From: Streptomyces klenkii
GTDB taxonomy: Bacteria; Actinomycetota; Actinomycetes; Streptomycetales; Streptomycetaceae
Direction of reading: 5' to 3'
NCBI RefSeq assembly: GCF_003626645.1
Contig: NZ_RBAM01000006.1
Span: 372,001 to 436,000 of the forward strand
Length of the DNA: 64,000 bases
Position numbers and translations under genes: made by a program. Below the pieces are notes generated by a model. It worked only from the letters and a program-made list of their open reading frames with translations. It did no database searches and was not told the origin of the DNA. Shown here one piece after another: positions 8,513-15,817 of this stretch; the first letter of the stretch is position 1, and every line of letters begins with the position of its first letter.

Positions 8513-9256
8513 ATGAGCCAGGAGCGCACCGCTGCGCAGTACGACGTGATCGGAGCGCGCTGGGAGGACGCGCGGTCGCTGCCCACGGTCCACCCGGAGC
8601 GCGCGAGCTTCCTCGCCCTGCTGGGCGACGTGACCGGGCTGGACGTTCTCGACCTGGCGTGCGGCGACGGCTTCTACACCCGGCAGGCCAAGCTGCTGGG
8701 CGCGGACCGGGTGGTGGGGGCGGACGTCTCCGAGGAGATGGTCGCGGCGGCGCGGGCCGCGGAGGAGCGGGCGCCGCTGGGCACCCGCTACGTGGCCGCG
8801 GACGCGGCGGACCTGCCGGACCTCGGCGGCTTCGACGTCGTGACGGCCGCCTACCTGCTCAACTACGCGCGGGAGGAGGAGACGCTGACGGCCATGTGCC
8901 GCGGCGCCTTCGAACGACTCCCGCGGGGCGGGCGGTTCATCGGGGTGACGCAGAACCCGCGCTTCTCCTTCGACGGGCCGCGTCCCGACCCGTACGGCTT
9001 CGCCTTCGAGCCGCTTGCGACCTCGGCGTTCGGCACCCGGATCCGGGTCACGGCGGCGCTGGAGCCGCCGATCACCTTCGAGACCTGCCTGATCCGGCCG
9101 GAGGTGTACGAGGCGGCGTTCGCGGCGGCGGGGTTCACGAAGGTCTCGTGGGTGCCGCTGCACGTGCCGGAGGCGGCGCTGGCGCGCTTCGGGGCCGCGT
9201 ACTGGGAGGGGTTCTCGGCCAATCCGCCCATCGTGCTGTTCGAGGCGGTCCGCTGA
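8513..9256 (+). CDS. ToxA-like SAM-dependent N-methyltransferase (second copy)
   Basis: A 247-residue paralogue of the enzyme at 3949. Motif I is LDLACGDG (residues 46-53), followed by FYTRQAK, the SAM-ribose acidic loop GADVSEEM, AAYLLNYA and the C-terminal AYWEGFSANPP. GAGGAGA precedes the ATG. It lies 64 bases after the hydroxylase gene with no terminator between, so it is probably the last gene of that operon. Two methyltransferases fit products with two ring N-methyl groups (toxoflavin, fervenulin), each enzyme acting at a different nitrogen. In Burkholderia a single ToxA does both methylations, so the two-enzyme arrangement is informative. Regiochemistry is inferred. Confidence 0.85.
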   Translation: MSQERTAAQYDVIGARWEDARSLPTVHPERASFLALLGDVTGLDVLDLACGDGFYTRQAKLLGADRVVGADVSEEMVAAARAAEERAPLGTRYVAADAADLPDLGGFDVVTAAYLLNYAREEETLTAMCRGAFERLPRGGRFIGVTQNPRFSFDGPRPDPYGFAFEPLATSAFGTRIRVTAALEPPITFETCLIRPEVYEAAFAAAGFTKVSWVPLHVPEAALARFGAAYWEGFSANPPIVLFEAVR

Positions 9257-9280
9257 CGGCGGGCGTGCGGGCGCCCGGTG

Positions 9281-9310
9281 GGCCCCGGTGCCCTCGCGGG
9301 CGCCGGGGCC
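9281..9310. terminator. Bidirectional terminator between convergent genes
   Basis: A 13-bp stem (GGCCCCGGTGCCC against GGGCGCCGGGGCC, one G-U pair) with loop TCGC lies centrally in the 65-base gap between the stops of the second methyltransferase and the ArsR gene. It can serve both. Confidence 0.72.
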
Positions 9311-9321
9311 GGCCCGGCCGG

Positions 9322-9627
9322 TCAGCCGGCGGCGGCCAGCCGGGGCGGCTGAATGGCCGTCAGGAGTTCGTGGAGCCGGTCGAGCCCCTCGGGGCGGACC
9401 GAGTAGCAGATCTGGGTGCCGCGGCGGCGGGTGACCACGAGGCCGGCCTCCCGCAGCACCTTCAGGTGCTGGCTGATGGTCGGCTGGGTGACCTCGAAGA
9501 ACTCGGTGAAGTCACAGGCGCACGTCTCGGGTTCGGCCGCCAGCGCGCGCATGATGCCCAGCCGCACGGGGTGTCCGAGCGCCCGGAGCATGGCGACGTC
9601 CGTCTTGTCCTCCGCAGGTTCTCTCAC
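9322..9627 (-). CDS. ArsR/SmtB-family regulator with a vicinal Cys-x-Cys pair
   Basis: A 101-residue winged-helix repressor. The recognition segment is QPTISQHLKVLREAGLV (residues 48-64), and a beta-wing follows (RRRGTQICYSV). Just before it lies ETCACDF with Cys36 and Cys38, the same place as the As(III)-binding ELCVCDL motif of classical ArsR; a third Cys is Cys74. It could therefore sense a soft metal, arsenite or thiol oxidation. It is divergent from an MFS exporter whose strong promoter starts two bases from its own GTG, so it very likely controls that promoter. No arsenate reductase or arsenite pump lies nearby, so a redox or product-sensing role is as plausible as arsenic. If the cluster makes a toxoflavin-like redox cycler, a dithiol sensor would make sense (inference). 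Confidence 0.88.
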   Translation of the reverse strand: MREPAEDKTDVAMLRALGHPVRLGIMRALAAEPETCACDFTEFFEVTQPTISQHLKVLREAGLVVTRRRGTQICYSVRPEGLDRLHELLTAIQPPRLAAAG

Positions 9628-9628
9628 G

Positions 9629-9657
9629 TTGACAGGCTATCAAACAGCGCCTATATA
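9629..9657 (+). promoter_or_regulatory. Consensus sigma-70 promoter of the MFS exporter
   Basis: TTGACA (9629-9634) and TATATA (9652-9657) are separated by exactly 17 bases, an almost ideal HrdB-type promoter and unusually strong for this genome. Transcription should begin near 9664, giving a leader of about 45 bases. The -35 element abuts the start of the divergent arsR. Such a promoter implies tight repression, and a candidate operator lies just downstream. Confidence 0.75.
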
Positions 9658-9670
9658 GTGGATCCCCTAA

Positions 9671-9686
9671 ATAGGAAATTGCCTAT
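9671..9686. promoter_or_regulatory. Candidate operator ATAG-N8-CTAT downstream of the MFS promoter
   Basis: The inverted repeat ATAG-GAAATTGC-CTAT lies about +7 to +22 of the predicted transcript, where a bound repressor would block transcription. It matches the element at 146-161 in both arms, in the spacing, in the flanking A and in the central ATT. A second short palindrome, CTATATAG, overlaps the -10 box at 9651-9658. Confidence 0.6.
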
Positions 9687-9708
9687 GTAAAACTGGTTCG
9701 GAGGTCCG

Positions 9709-11172
9709 ATGACCGACAAGACCGAGGCGCCCGCCGCCGACCCCGCCGAAGGCGGCGTCCTCTCCCCCCGCTACCGCGCGCTGTCCTTAGGGCTGATCAC
9801 GTCGGTCACCCTGGTGGCCTTCCTCTGGCTGGGCGTCGCCACCGTCCTTCCCGAGGCCGCCGAAGACCTCGGCGGGGTCCACCTCTTCGGCTGGGCGTTC
9901 ACCGCGTTCATGCTCGCCAACCTCTTCGGGACCATCGCCGCCGGCCAGGGCGCCGACCGGGGCGGCCCCACCCGCCCGTACGTGCAGGCCTTCATCGTCT
10001 TCGTGATCGGCTGCGTGGTCGCGGCGATCGCCTCCAACTGGTGGATCCTGCTGGCGGGCCGCATCCTGCAAGGCCTCGGCGTCGGCGGCGTGCTGGCCCT
10101 GGCCTACCTGATCGTCGGCCTCGCCTACCCCGACGAGCTGCGGGCCCGGATGCTGGCGCTGGTGGCCTCGGCGTGGACGCTGCCCGCCCTGCTCGGCCCG
10201 GCCATCGCCGGCGCGATCGCGAGCGCCACCAACTGGCGGGTGGTCTTCCTGATCCTCGTCCCGCTGGTGCCCGTCGCGGCCCTGCTCACCCTGCCCGCGA
10301 TGCGCAAGCTCAAGCCCACCGGCGACGGCACGCCGGACCAGAACCGGCTGCCGCTGACCGTGCTGCTGGTGCTCGGCGTCGGCGCCCTGCTGGCCGGCCT
10401 GGAGAACCGCAACCTCGCCGTGCTCGTGCCGCTCGTCGTCGTCGGCATCGCGATCACCCTGCCGGTGCTCGGCAAGCTGCTGCCGGCGGGCACGCTCACC
10501 GTCCGCCGCGGCATGCCCGCCGGCATGATCGTGCGCGGCCTGGTCAGCGCCGCCTACTACGGCGGCGAGTCCTTCTTCCCGCTCAGCATGACCCGCGTCC
10601 TCGGCCTCACCACGCTCGGCTCCGGCCTCGCGCTGTCCGCGGGCGCCCTCACCTGGGTCAGCGGCGCCTGGCTGCAGGCGAAGCTGGACACCCGCAGCGG
10701 CGGCAAGGGCCGGCACGCCCGCGTCGTTCTCGGCTTCGTCCTGCTGGTGGCCGGTGACGCGCTGATCGCCCTGGCCGTCGGCACCGACCTCAAGAGCGTC
10801 CCGCTCGCGATCGTCGGCTGGGCCGTCGCCGGCCTCGGCATGGGCTTCGTCTACCCCGCCGTCACCACGATCGTGCTGTCCCTGGCCCCCAAGGGCAAGG
10901 AGGGCTCGGCCAGTTCGAGCCTCCAGCTGTGCGAGACCCTGTCCGTGGCCGTGATGACCGGCCTCGGCACGGCCATCACCGCCTACGGCTCCTCGCACGA
11001 CTGGGCCGACAGCCGCGGGCTGGGCATCATCTACGTCATCGCCGCCGCGTGCGCCCTCATCGGCATCGCCGCGGGCCTGCGGACCGCCGTCCGCAAGCTC
11101 ACCGGCGACGGCGGCCCGGAGGACGCCCCGGCGGCCTCGGCGGAGCTCCGGGAATCGGAGCGAACGGCCTGA
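9709..11172 (+). CDS. MFS drug-type exporter
   Basis: A 487-residue major facilitator protein with about fourteen hydrophobic segments after a 25-residue cytosolic leader, the size of the DHA2 (EmrB/QacA) subfamily. The loop GQGADRGGPTRPY (about 85-97) occupies the position of the loop 2-3 motif A, and AGRILQGLGVGG (about 116-127) resembles motif B. GGAGG lies four bases before the ATG. It has its own strong promoter and is divergent from arsR, so it is switched separately from the biosynthetic operon. Self-resistance by efflux of the cluster product is the natural reading; the substrate is inferred. Codon 27 is TTA (9787-9789), which places translation under bldA control. Confidence 0.87.
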   Translation: MTDKTEAPAADPAEGGVLSPRYRALSLGLITSVTLVAFLWLGVATVLPEAAEDLGGVHLFGWAFTAFMLANLFGTIAAGQGADRGGPTRPYVQAFIVFVIGCVVAAIASNWWILLAGRILQGLGVGGVLALAYLIVGLAYPDELRARMLALVASAWTLPALLGPAIAGAIASATNWRVVFLILVPLVPVAALLTLPAMRKLKPTGDGTPDQNRLPLTVLLVLGVGALLAGLENRNLAVLVPLVVVGIAITLPVLGKLLPAGTLTVRRGMPAGMIVRGLVSAAYYGGESFFPLSMTRVLGLTTLGSGLALSAGALTWVSGAWLQAKLDTRSGGKGRHARVVLGFVLLVAGDALIALAVGTDLKSVPLAIVGWAVAGLGMGFVYPAVTTIVLSLAPKGKEGSASSSLQLCETLSVAVMTGLGTAITAYGSSHDWADSRGLGIIYVIAAACALIGIAAGLRTAVRKLTGDGGPEDAPAASAELRESERTA

Positions 11173-11210
11173 TCAGCGGCCTGGTCAACGCCGGATGACG
11201 GTCCGGCACC

Positions 11211-11265
11211 GGTCCGGTTCGGTACGCGGCGCGGAAATGCTTCGGTCGCTGTACCGGGCCGGTCC
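11211..11265 (+). terminator. Hairpin between exporter and GTP cyclohydrolase II genes
   Basis: A 15-bp stem with one mismatch and two G-U pairs (GGTCCGGTTCGGTAC with 11251-11265) encloses a 25-base loop. It may terminate the exporter transcript or act as an attenuator ahead of the cyclohydrolase gene. It shows none of the conserved core of the FMN riboswitch. Confidence 0.4.
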
Positions 11266-11354
11266 GTGCTGTCCGCGGCGGCCCTTTCGCCGATGCTGGA
11301 GCGACCGGTGCGAGTGACGCGCCGGGCGCGCAAGCATCTCCATGGGAGGGAACA

Positions 11355-11972
11355 GTGCCGAAAGTGCTGAACGGCGATGTGCTGAACGGCGAGGCGCCCG
11401 CCCCGGCCCCGGCGGACGGCCGCCGGGGCGGGGCCCGCGTCCGGTCCCGGGTGGAGATCCCGCTCCACCTGGCCGACGGCTCCTGGCAGACCGCGCACGT
11501 CATCACCTTCGACGGGCTCACCGACGGCCTGGAGCACATCGCGGTGTCCTACACCCGCCACCCCGCCGTCCCGCTGGTCCGGGTCCACTCCGAGTGCCTG
11601 ACCGGCGACGTCCTCGGCTCGGGCCGGTGCGACTGCGGGCCGCAGCTCGACGAGTCGCTCCAGCGGGTGGCCGAGGAGGGCGGCATCCTGCTCTACCTGC
11701 GCCAGGAAGGCCAGGGCCGCAGGGACGTCAGCCTCTACGACAAGCTCGATGCGTACAGCGTCCAGGACCGTGGCCGCGGCATCGCCGCCGCGGGCCACGG
11801 CCTGCGGGTGGCCGACGACGCCCGCGACTACCACGCGGCCGCCCAGATGCTCCGGGCCCTGGGCGTCGGCCGGGTCAGGCTGCTGACCAGCAACCCGGAC
11901 AAGGTGCGGCAGCTGAGCTGGTACGGCATCGCCGTCGAGGAGCGGCTCGACTTCGCCGGCCGTAGCGCCTGA
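11355..11972 (+). CDS. GTP cyclohydrolase II-type enzyme (RibA/ToxB-like)
   Basis: A 205-residue GTP cyclohydrolase II without the RibB half. Zinc ligands are Cys81, Cys92 and Cys94 in SECLTGDVLGSGRCDCG. Tyr134 in LDAYSVQDRG matches the conserved tyrosine, and DDARDYHAAAQMLRALGV with LLTSNPDK matches the usual C-terminal motifs. The normally invariant EGRGIGL loop is altered to EGQGRRDVSL, so activity or specificity may differ from riboflavin-pathway RibA. A GTG start follows GGAGGG. The enzyme opens GTP to a diaminopyrimidine, the entry step to riboflavin and, in Burkholderia, to toxoflavin (ToxB). Its presence as a stand-alone copy beside ToxA-like genes is the main pathway clue. No RibD/ToxE-type deaminase is visible in the window. 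Confidence 0.85.
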   Translation: MPKVLNGDVLNGEAPAPAPADGRRGGARVRSRVEIPLHLADGSWQTAHVITFDGLTDGLEHIAVSYTRHPAVPLVRVHSECLTGDVLGSGRCDCGPQLDESLQRVAEEGGILLYLRQEGQGRRDVSLYDKLDAYSVQDRGRGIAAAGHGLRVADDARDYHAAAQMLRALGVGRVRLLTSNPDKVRQLSWYGIAVEERLDFAGRSA

Positions 11973-11999
11973 CGGGCGCCGCGCGCCCGCCCCGGGGCC

Positions 12000-14951
12000 T
12001 CACCCGGCGCGGGCGCCGGACCAGGCGGCGGGCTCCGCGGCGCACTCCGGCAGGTCGGCGCCCGCGGAGCCGCTCTCCGGCCGCGCGAAGTACTCCGCGA
12101 GGCCGGAGCGGCCCGTCACGGCCAGCTTGCGGTAGACGCGGCTCAGGTGCAGCTCCACCGTGCGCTGGGTGACGAACATCTTCGCCGCGATCTCCCGGTT
12201 GGTGAACTTGGCCACCGCCATGAGCGCGACGCGGCGCTCGGTCGGGGTCAGGGCGTCGATGCCCACCTCGGTCGGCCGCCGCGGCCGGGCCCCGGCCGCC
12301 AGCAGCTCCTGACGGGCCGTCTGGGCCAGCACGGCCGCCCCGCACTGCTCGGCCAGGGACTGCGCGCGCCGCAGGTGCTCGCGCGCCTCGCCGAGCCGGC
12401 TGGACTTGCGCATCAGGATGCCGAGGTCGGTCAGCGCCCGGGCCAGGTCCAGCCGGGCCGCGGACTCCTCCAGCACCTCGACGGCCTCCCGCAGCGCCTC
12501 CTCGCCGCCCAGGCCCTTGGCCAGCAGCCCGGCTGCCCGCAGGGCCCGGCCGGTCGCCCGGCGGCCTCCCCACCGGCGGGCCCGGGCCAGCTCCTCCTCC
12601 ACCAGGGCGAGCGCGGCCTCGCGCTCGCCGAGCGCCGCGTGGACGAGGGCCGCCTCCGAACGCCACGACAGCACGGACGGGTTGAGCTGCCCGGCGGCGC
12701 CGAGCCGGCGGCCGCACTCCATCAGGTCGGCCAGGCCGGCCTGCGGATGGCCGCAGGCCACGCGGAGCCGGCCGCGGTGGAAGAGCAGGGCCGCGAACCC
12801 GGCGCCCTCCGGCACGTCGGCGTCCAGGCCGAAGTCGCTCAGCGCCCGGTTGGCCTCCCGCAGCTCGCCGGTCTCCAGCAGCGAGGCGACGACCGCCGCC
12901 ATCGCCTGGCCCGTGCGGCTCCAGTGCCCCGACGGCGAGGACCCGGCGGGCTCCAGGGCCGCGCGCGCGTCCTCCAGGCAGCCGGCTATGTCCCCGGAGC
13001 GGTAGCGCACCTCGGCGCGCATGCTGTGGGCGATGGTCAGCAGCGTCCGCGACCCCTCGGCCCGCGCGCGGTCCAGCAGCGCGCGGCACTCGGACAGGGC
13101 GAGGTCCAGCTCGTCGGCGCGGGCGAGCACTTGCAGGGGCACCGTGCGGGTCGCGATCCGCCAGTCGAGGCTGACGTGCTCCTCCTGGAGCGCCTGGCGG
13201 GCCTGGTGGACGGCGCGGTCGCGCTCCTCGCCGCGGCGCGAGGAGCGCAGGGCCGCGAGGCTGAGCCGGGTGTGGCGCTCGCCGGGGGTCGCCGTCGCCG
13301 CCGGGGGCAGCGCTTCGGCGGCCCCGGCGCAGTCCGCCTCGACCGCCGCGTCGACGGCGTGGTTCAGTTCGCGCAGCAGGCAGCGCTCGGCCCGCAGGAC
13401 GTCCGCCGCGTCCTCCTCGGCGCCGCGCGCCTCGGCCACGCCTTCCAGGAGGACGCGCTCGGCCTCCTCGGGGCGGCCCAGGAGTTGCAGGGCGTGGGCG
13501 GTGCACAGCCGGATGTCGGCGCGGCAGGCGGCGTCGGGTTCGAGGGCGAGGGCGCGCCGCAGGTGTTCCACGGCGGCCGCGGGGTCGGCGGCGAGCTCGA
13601 TCCGGCCGAGGGCGCGCAGGAGTTTGCCGCGGCACGCTCCCTGGCACTCCTCCAGGCCGCGGTGGAGGTAGGCGCGGGCCCGGTCGGGGTCGCCGCGCTG
13701 GATGAGCTCGCCGGCCGCCGTGGAGAGCACGGCGCAGGTCCAGTGCAGGCCGAGGGTGCTGCGCACGCGCAGGAGCTGGGCGGCGACGCGCTCGGCGGGG
13801 GCGCCGGACTCGTGCAGGAGCTCGGCGGCGCGGGCGTGCAGGGCGTCGCGGCGGCTGGGCGGGACGCTGGCCAGGACGGCGGTGCGCAGGACGGGCCGGG
13901 CGAAGCGGACGATGCTGTCCTGCCCGGTGAGGGCCCCGGCCCGGATGAGGGCGTCGACGACGTCAGCCGCGCCGAGCGGGTCCAGGCCGAGCAGCCGGGC
14001 GGTCATGGCGGTGGTGGCGGAGCCGTCCAGGACGGCGATGGCCTGGAGCACCGCCGCGGCGCCGGGGTAGGCCCGGTCGTAGCGCGGCAGGAGCGTGTCG
14101 GCGACCTCCACCGGGGCGAGGTCGCCGATGCGGTCCACGGCCTCGGCGTCGGGGCGCAGGCCGTGCAGGCGCATCACGCGGAAGAGCGCTTCGAGGAGGT
14201 ACGGGCTGCCGCCGGTGGCGCTGCGGCACGCCTCCACGAAGCGGGGGTCGGGGGCGGCGTCGGTCGCGTCGGGATCGGGCCCGGGGTCCAGGCCGGGGGC
14301 GGCGAAGGCGTCGGCGGCGATGCGGGCGGTGTCCTCGGCGGAGAGTCCCCTTAACAGCGTGCGGTGACGGAAGGAGGAGAGCACCTCGGCCAGGACGGGG
14401 TCGCCGGGGGTCTCGCCGAGGGCGACGGTGGCGACGACCGCGACCGGGGTGTTCTCCAGACGGGCCATCAGATAGCCGAGGCAGCGCAGGGACGCGGTGT
14501 CGGCCCACTGGAGGTCGTCGACGGCCAGCATCAGCGGGGTGCCGGTGGACAGCAGCCGGGCGAGCGGGTGGACCGCCGCCGCGCCGGGCGAGGGGTGCGC
14601 GGCGTAGGGGGCCGGGCAGTTGAAGTGGGCCTCCCAGGGGTCCGGCGGCGCGGCGGGGCCGTCCGGTCCCGGGAGGGCGTCGGCCAGCAGGGTCCGGGCG
14701 CCCGCCATGAGCTGCTGCGCGATGCTGTACTCGACGTCCTGCTCGGAGGCGCGGGCCCGCGCCGACAGCAGGTGGAGGCCGTGCTCGCCGGCCTGGTCCA
14801 TGGCGTGGCGCAGGAGCCTGGTGCGCCCCATGCCGGCCGTGCCTTCGATGAGGATGCTCTGGCCGCGGCCGGCGCCGGCGGCTTTCAGGATGTCGTGCAC
14901 GCGCGTGCCCTCCCCGTAAGGCGGCGGGGCCGTCCCGGAGCTGCATGCCAC
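12000..14951 (-). CDS. Large LuxR-family (LAL) regulator with degenerate P-loop and a TTA codon
   Basis: A 983-residue LAL regulator, similar in layout to the protein at 912: N-terminal ATPase, TPR-like helical middle, C-terminal LuxR helix-turn-helix (FTNREIAAKMFVTQRTVELH near 905-935). Its Walker A reads GTAGMGRT (37-44), with Arg43 in place of the nucleotide-contacting lysine; a Walker B-like LMLAVDDLQWAD follows near 140. Codon 200 is TTA (14354-14352), so synthesis should depend on the bldA tRNA. The GTG start has only a weak G-rich SD, so a GTG at codon 18 is possible. It converges with the cyclohydrolase gene (27-base gap) and probably closes the cluster. Reduced ATP turnover is inferred, not shown. 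Confidence 0.88.
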   Translation of the reverse strand: MACSSGTAPPPYGEGTRVHDILKAAGAGRGQSILIEGTAGMGRTRLLRHAMDQAGEHGLHLLSARARASEQDVEYSIAQQLMAGARTLLADALPGPDGPAAPPDPWEAHFNCPAPYAAHPSPGAAAVHPLARLLSTGTPLMLAVDDLQWADTASLRCLGYLMARLENTPVAVVATVALGETPGDPVLAEVLSSFRHRTLLRGLSAEDTARIAADAFAAPGLDPGPDPDATDAAPDPRFVEACRSATGGSPYLLEALFRVMRLHGLRPDAEAVDRIGDLAPVEVADTLLPRYDRAYPGAAAVLQAIAVLDGSATTAMTARLLGLDPLGAADVVDALIRAGALTGQDSIVRFARPVLRTAVLASVPPSRRDALHARAAELLHESGAPAERVAAQLLRVRSTLGLHWTCAVLSTAAGELIQRGDPDRARAYLHRGLEECQGACRGKLLRALGRIELAADPAAAVEHLRRALALEPDAACRADIRLCTAHALQLLGRPEEAERVLLEGVAEARGAEEDAADVLRAERCLLRELNHAVDAAVEADCAGAAEALPPAATATPGERHTRLSLAALRSSRRGEERDRAVHQARQALQEEHVSLDWRIATRTVPLQVLARADELDLALSECRALLDRARAEGSRTLLTIAHSMRAEVRYRSGDIAGCLEDARAALEPAGSSPSGHWSRTGQAMAAVVASLLETGELREANRALSDFGLDADVPEGAGFAALLFHRGRLRVACGHPQAGLADLMECGRRLGAAGQLNPSVLSWRSEAALVHAALGEREAALALVEEELARARRWGGRRATGRALRAAGLLAKGLGGEEALREAVEVLEESAARLDLARALTDLGILMRKSSRLGEAREHLRRAQSLAEQCGAAVLAQTARQELLAAGARPRRPTEVGIDALTPTERRVALMAVAKFTNREIAAKMFVTQRTVELHLSRVYRKLAVTGRSGLAEYFARPESGSAGADLPECAAEPAAWSGARAG

Positions 14952-15043
14952 TCCCCCGGGTCCCCCGTTTACCGGCCCGGCCTTTGCTGCCGTGTTGCCG
15001 TGGGTAGTGATGTGTCTCAGGAGGCCGGACCGTGAAGTCGAAG

Positions 15044-15072
15044 ACGTTAACTCGTATGAACAAGCTGACCAA
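15044..15072 (-). promoter_or_regulatory. Possible promoter of the LAL gene ending at 12000
   Basis: Read on the minus strand, TTGGTC (15072-15067) and TAACGT (15049-15044) are 17 bases apart. The -35 overlaps the palindrome ACCAA-tag-TTGGT, a suitable place for an activator or repressor. The match to consensus is moderate, and the distance to the GTG is about 93 bases. Confidence 0.35.
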
Positions 15073-15150
15073 TAGTTGGTTCACCGTAGCTTATGGCGTC
15101 ACAAGAGGTGACCCTAACTTGAGAGTTGGGGCATTTCAACCGGCATAACG

Positions 15151-15189
15151 GAGCCACGGACGCCGCTTAGCGTGCGGCGTCCGTGGCTC
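15151..15189 (-). terminator. Intrinsic terminator downstream of the XRE-type regulator
   Basis: A perfect 16-bp stem (GAGCCACGGACGCCGC and its complement) with a seven-base loop lies 86 bases past the stop of the minus-strand gene at 15275. Confidence 0.7.
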
Positions 15190-15274
15190 GTGGGGATCCC
15201 TGCCCTCGGGGGGCGGTGCGGAAGGCCTGGGCGGGCTCCGGCCGGTGGGGGGGCTGGCCGCGGCCCGGGGCGCG

Positions 15275-15736
15275 CTAGGACTGCCGCGTGCCCTGCTCCA
15301 GCTCCCGGAGCTGGCGGATCATATTGGCGGCCATCCGCTTCCCCTCCGGGGAGAGCGCCGCGAGGTCGCCGCGCAGATAGACCGCGCTCACCCCGGCCTC
15401 CGCCATGGCCTGGTCCAGCTCGCGACCGGCCAGGACCTCCTCGTCAATCATGCGCCGGGCCACGTCGTCCTCGGTGAAGTAGGAGACGGGCACGTCGAAG
15501 TACGCGGCGAGCGCGCACAGGTGGCGCAGCGTAGGGTTCGTCCGCTCGCCGCGGTGCAGCTGCCACAGATACACGCTGGAGAAGGTCTCGCCCGACTGGG
15601 CGGCGATCTCCGCGGCCATCTTCTTGTAGGACGGCTTGCCGTTGTCGCTGGGCCCGGCACGCCTCTTGAGCAGGTGGTCGAGCTTCTGCGCCACCGTGAG
15701 GCGGCGCCGGTCCGGACCGTCCCTCTCTTCACTCAT
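15275..15736 (-). CDS. XRE-type helix-turn-helix regulator, EspR-like
   Basis: A 153-residue DNA-binding protein. The helix-turn-helix is at the N-terminus (about residues 36-75: SYKKMAAEIAAQSG...SSVYLWQLHRGERTNPTL), followed by ALAAYFDVPVSYFTEDD and a C-terminal helical dimerisation part ending ANMIRQLRELEQ. The order and the YFTED...D segment resemble mycobacterial EspR, a nucleoid-associated activator. The chosen ATG lies eight bases after GGGGGG; a GTG seven codons upstream would add MQRGVGR. It stands alone between a DUF5954 gene and a terminator. Target genes are unknown. Confidence 0.75.
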   Translation of the reverse strand: MSEERDGPDRRRLTVAQKLDHLLKRRAGPSDNGKPSYKKMAAEIAAQSGETFSSVYLWQLHRGERTNPTLRHLCALAAYFDVPVSYFTEDDVARRMIDEEVLAGRELDQAMAEAGVSAVYLRGDLAALSPEGKRMAANMIRQLRELEQGTRQS

Positions 15737-15817
15737 CCTGCCAACCCCCCTCTGCACGTCACCAGTTTAGGCACGAAAGGCCGGGCCCCGCGCTGCCGGG
15801 CCCCGCCGTATCCTGCA

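Larger units (their letters stand above)
14952..15274. other. 323-base intergenic control region
   Basis: No gene was found here. Positions 15040-15150 are markedly AT-rich for this genome and hold small inverted repeats: ACCAA-tag-TTGGT (15068-15080), GTCAC-N5-GTGAC (15098-15112) and AACT-tgag-AGTT (15116-15127). They sit upstream of the minus-strand LAL gene and may be its regulatory region. The right part holds a strong terminator (15151-15189) for the gene ending at 15275. The remaining 85 bases show nothing recognisable. Confidence 0.5.

Noticed and set aside
11173..11354. FMN riboswitch before the GTP cyclohydrolase II gene
   Set aside because: Only one hairpin is seen; the conserved multi-helix RFN core sequences are missing.
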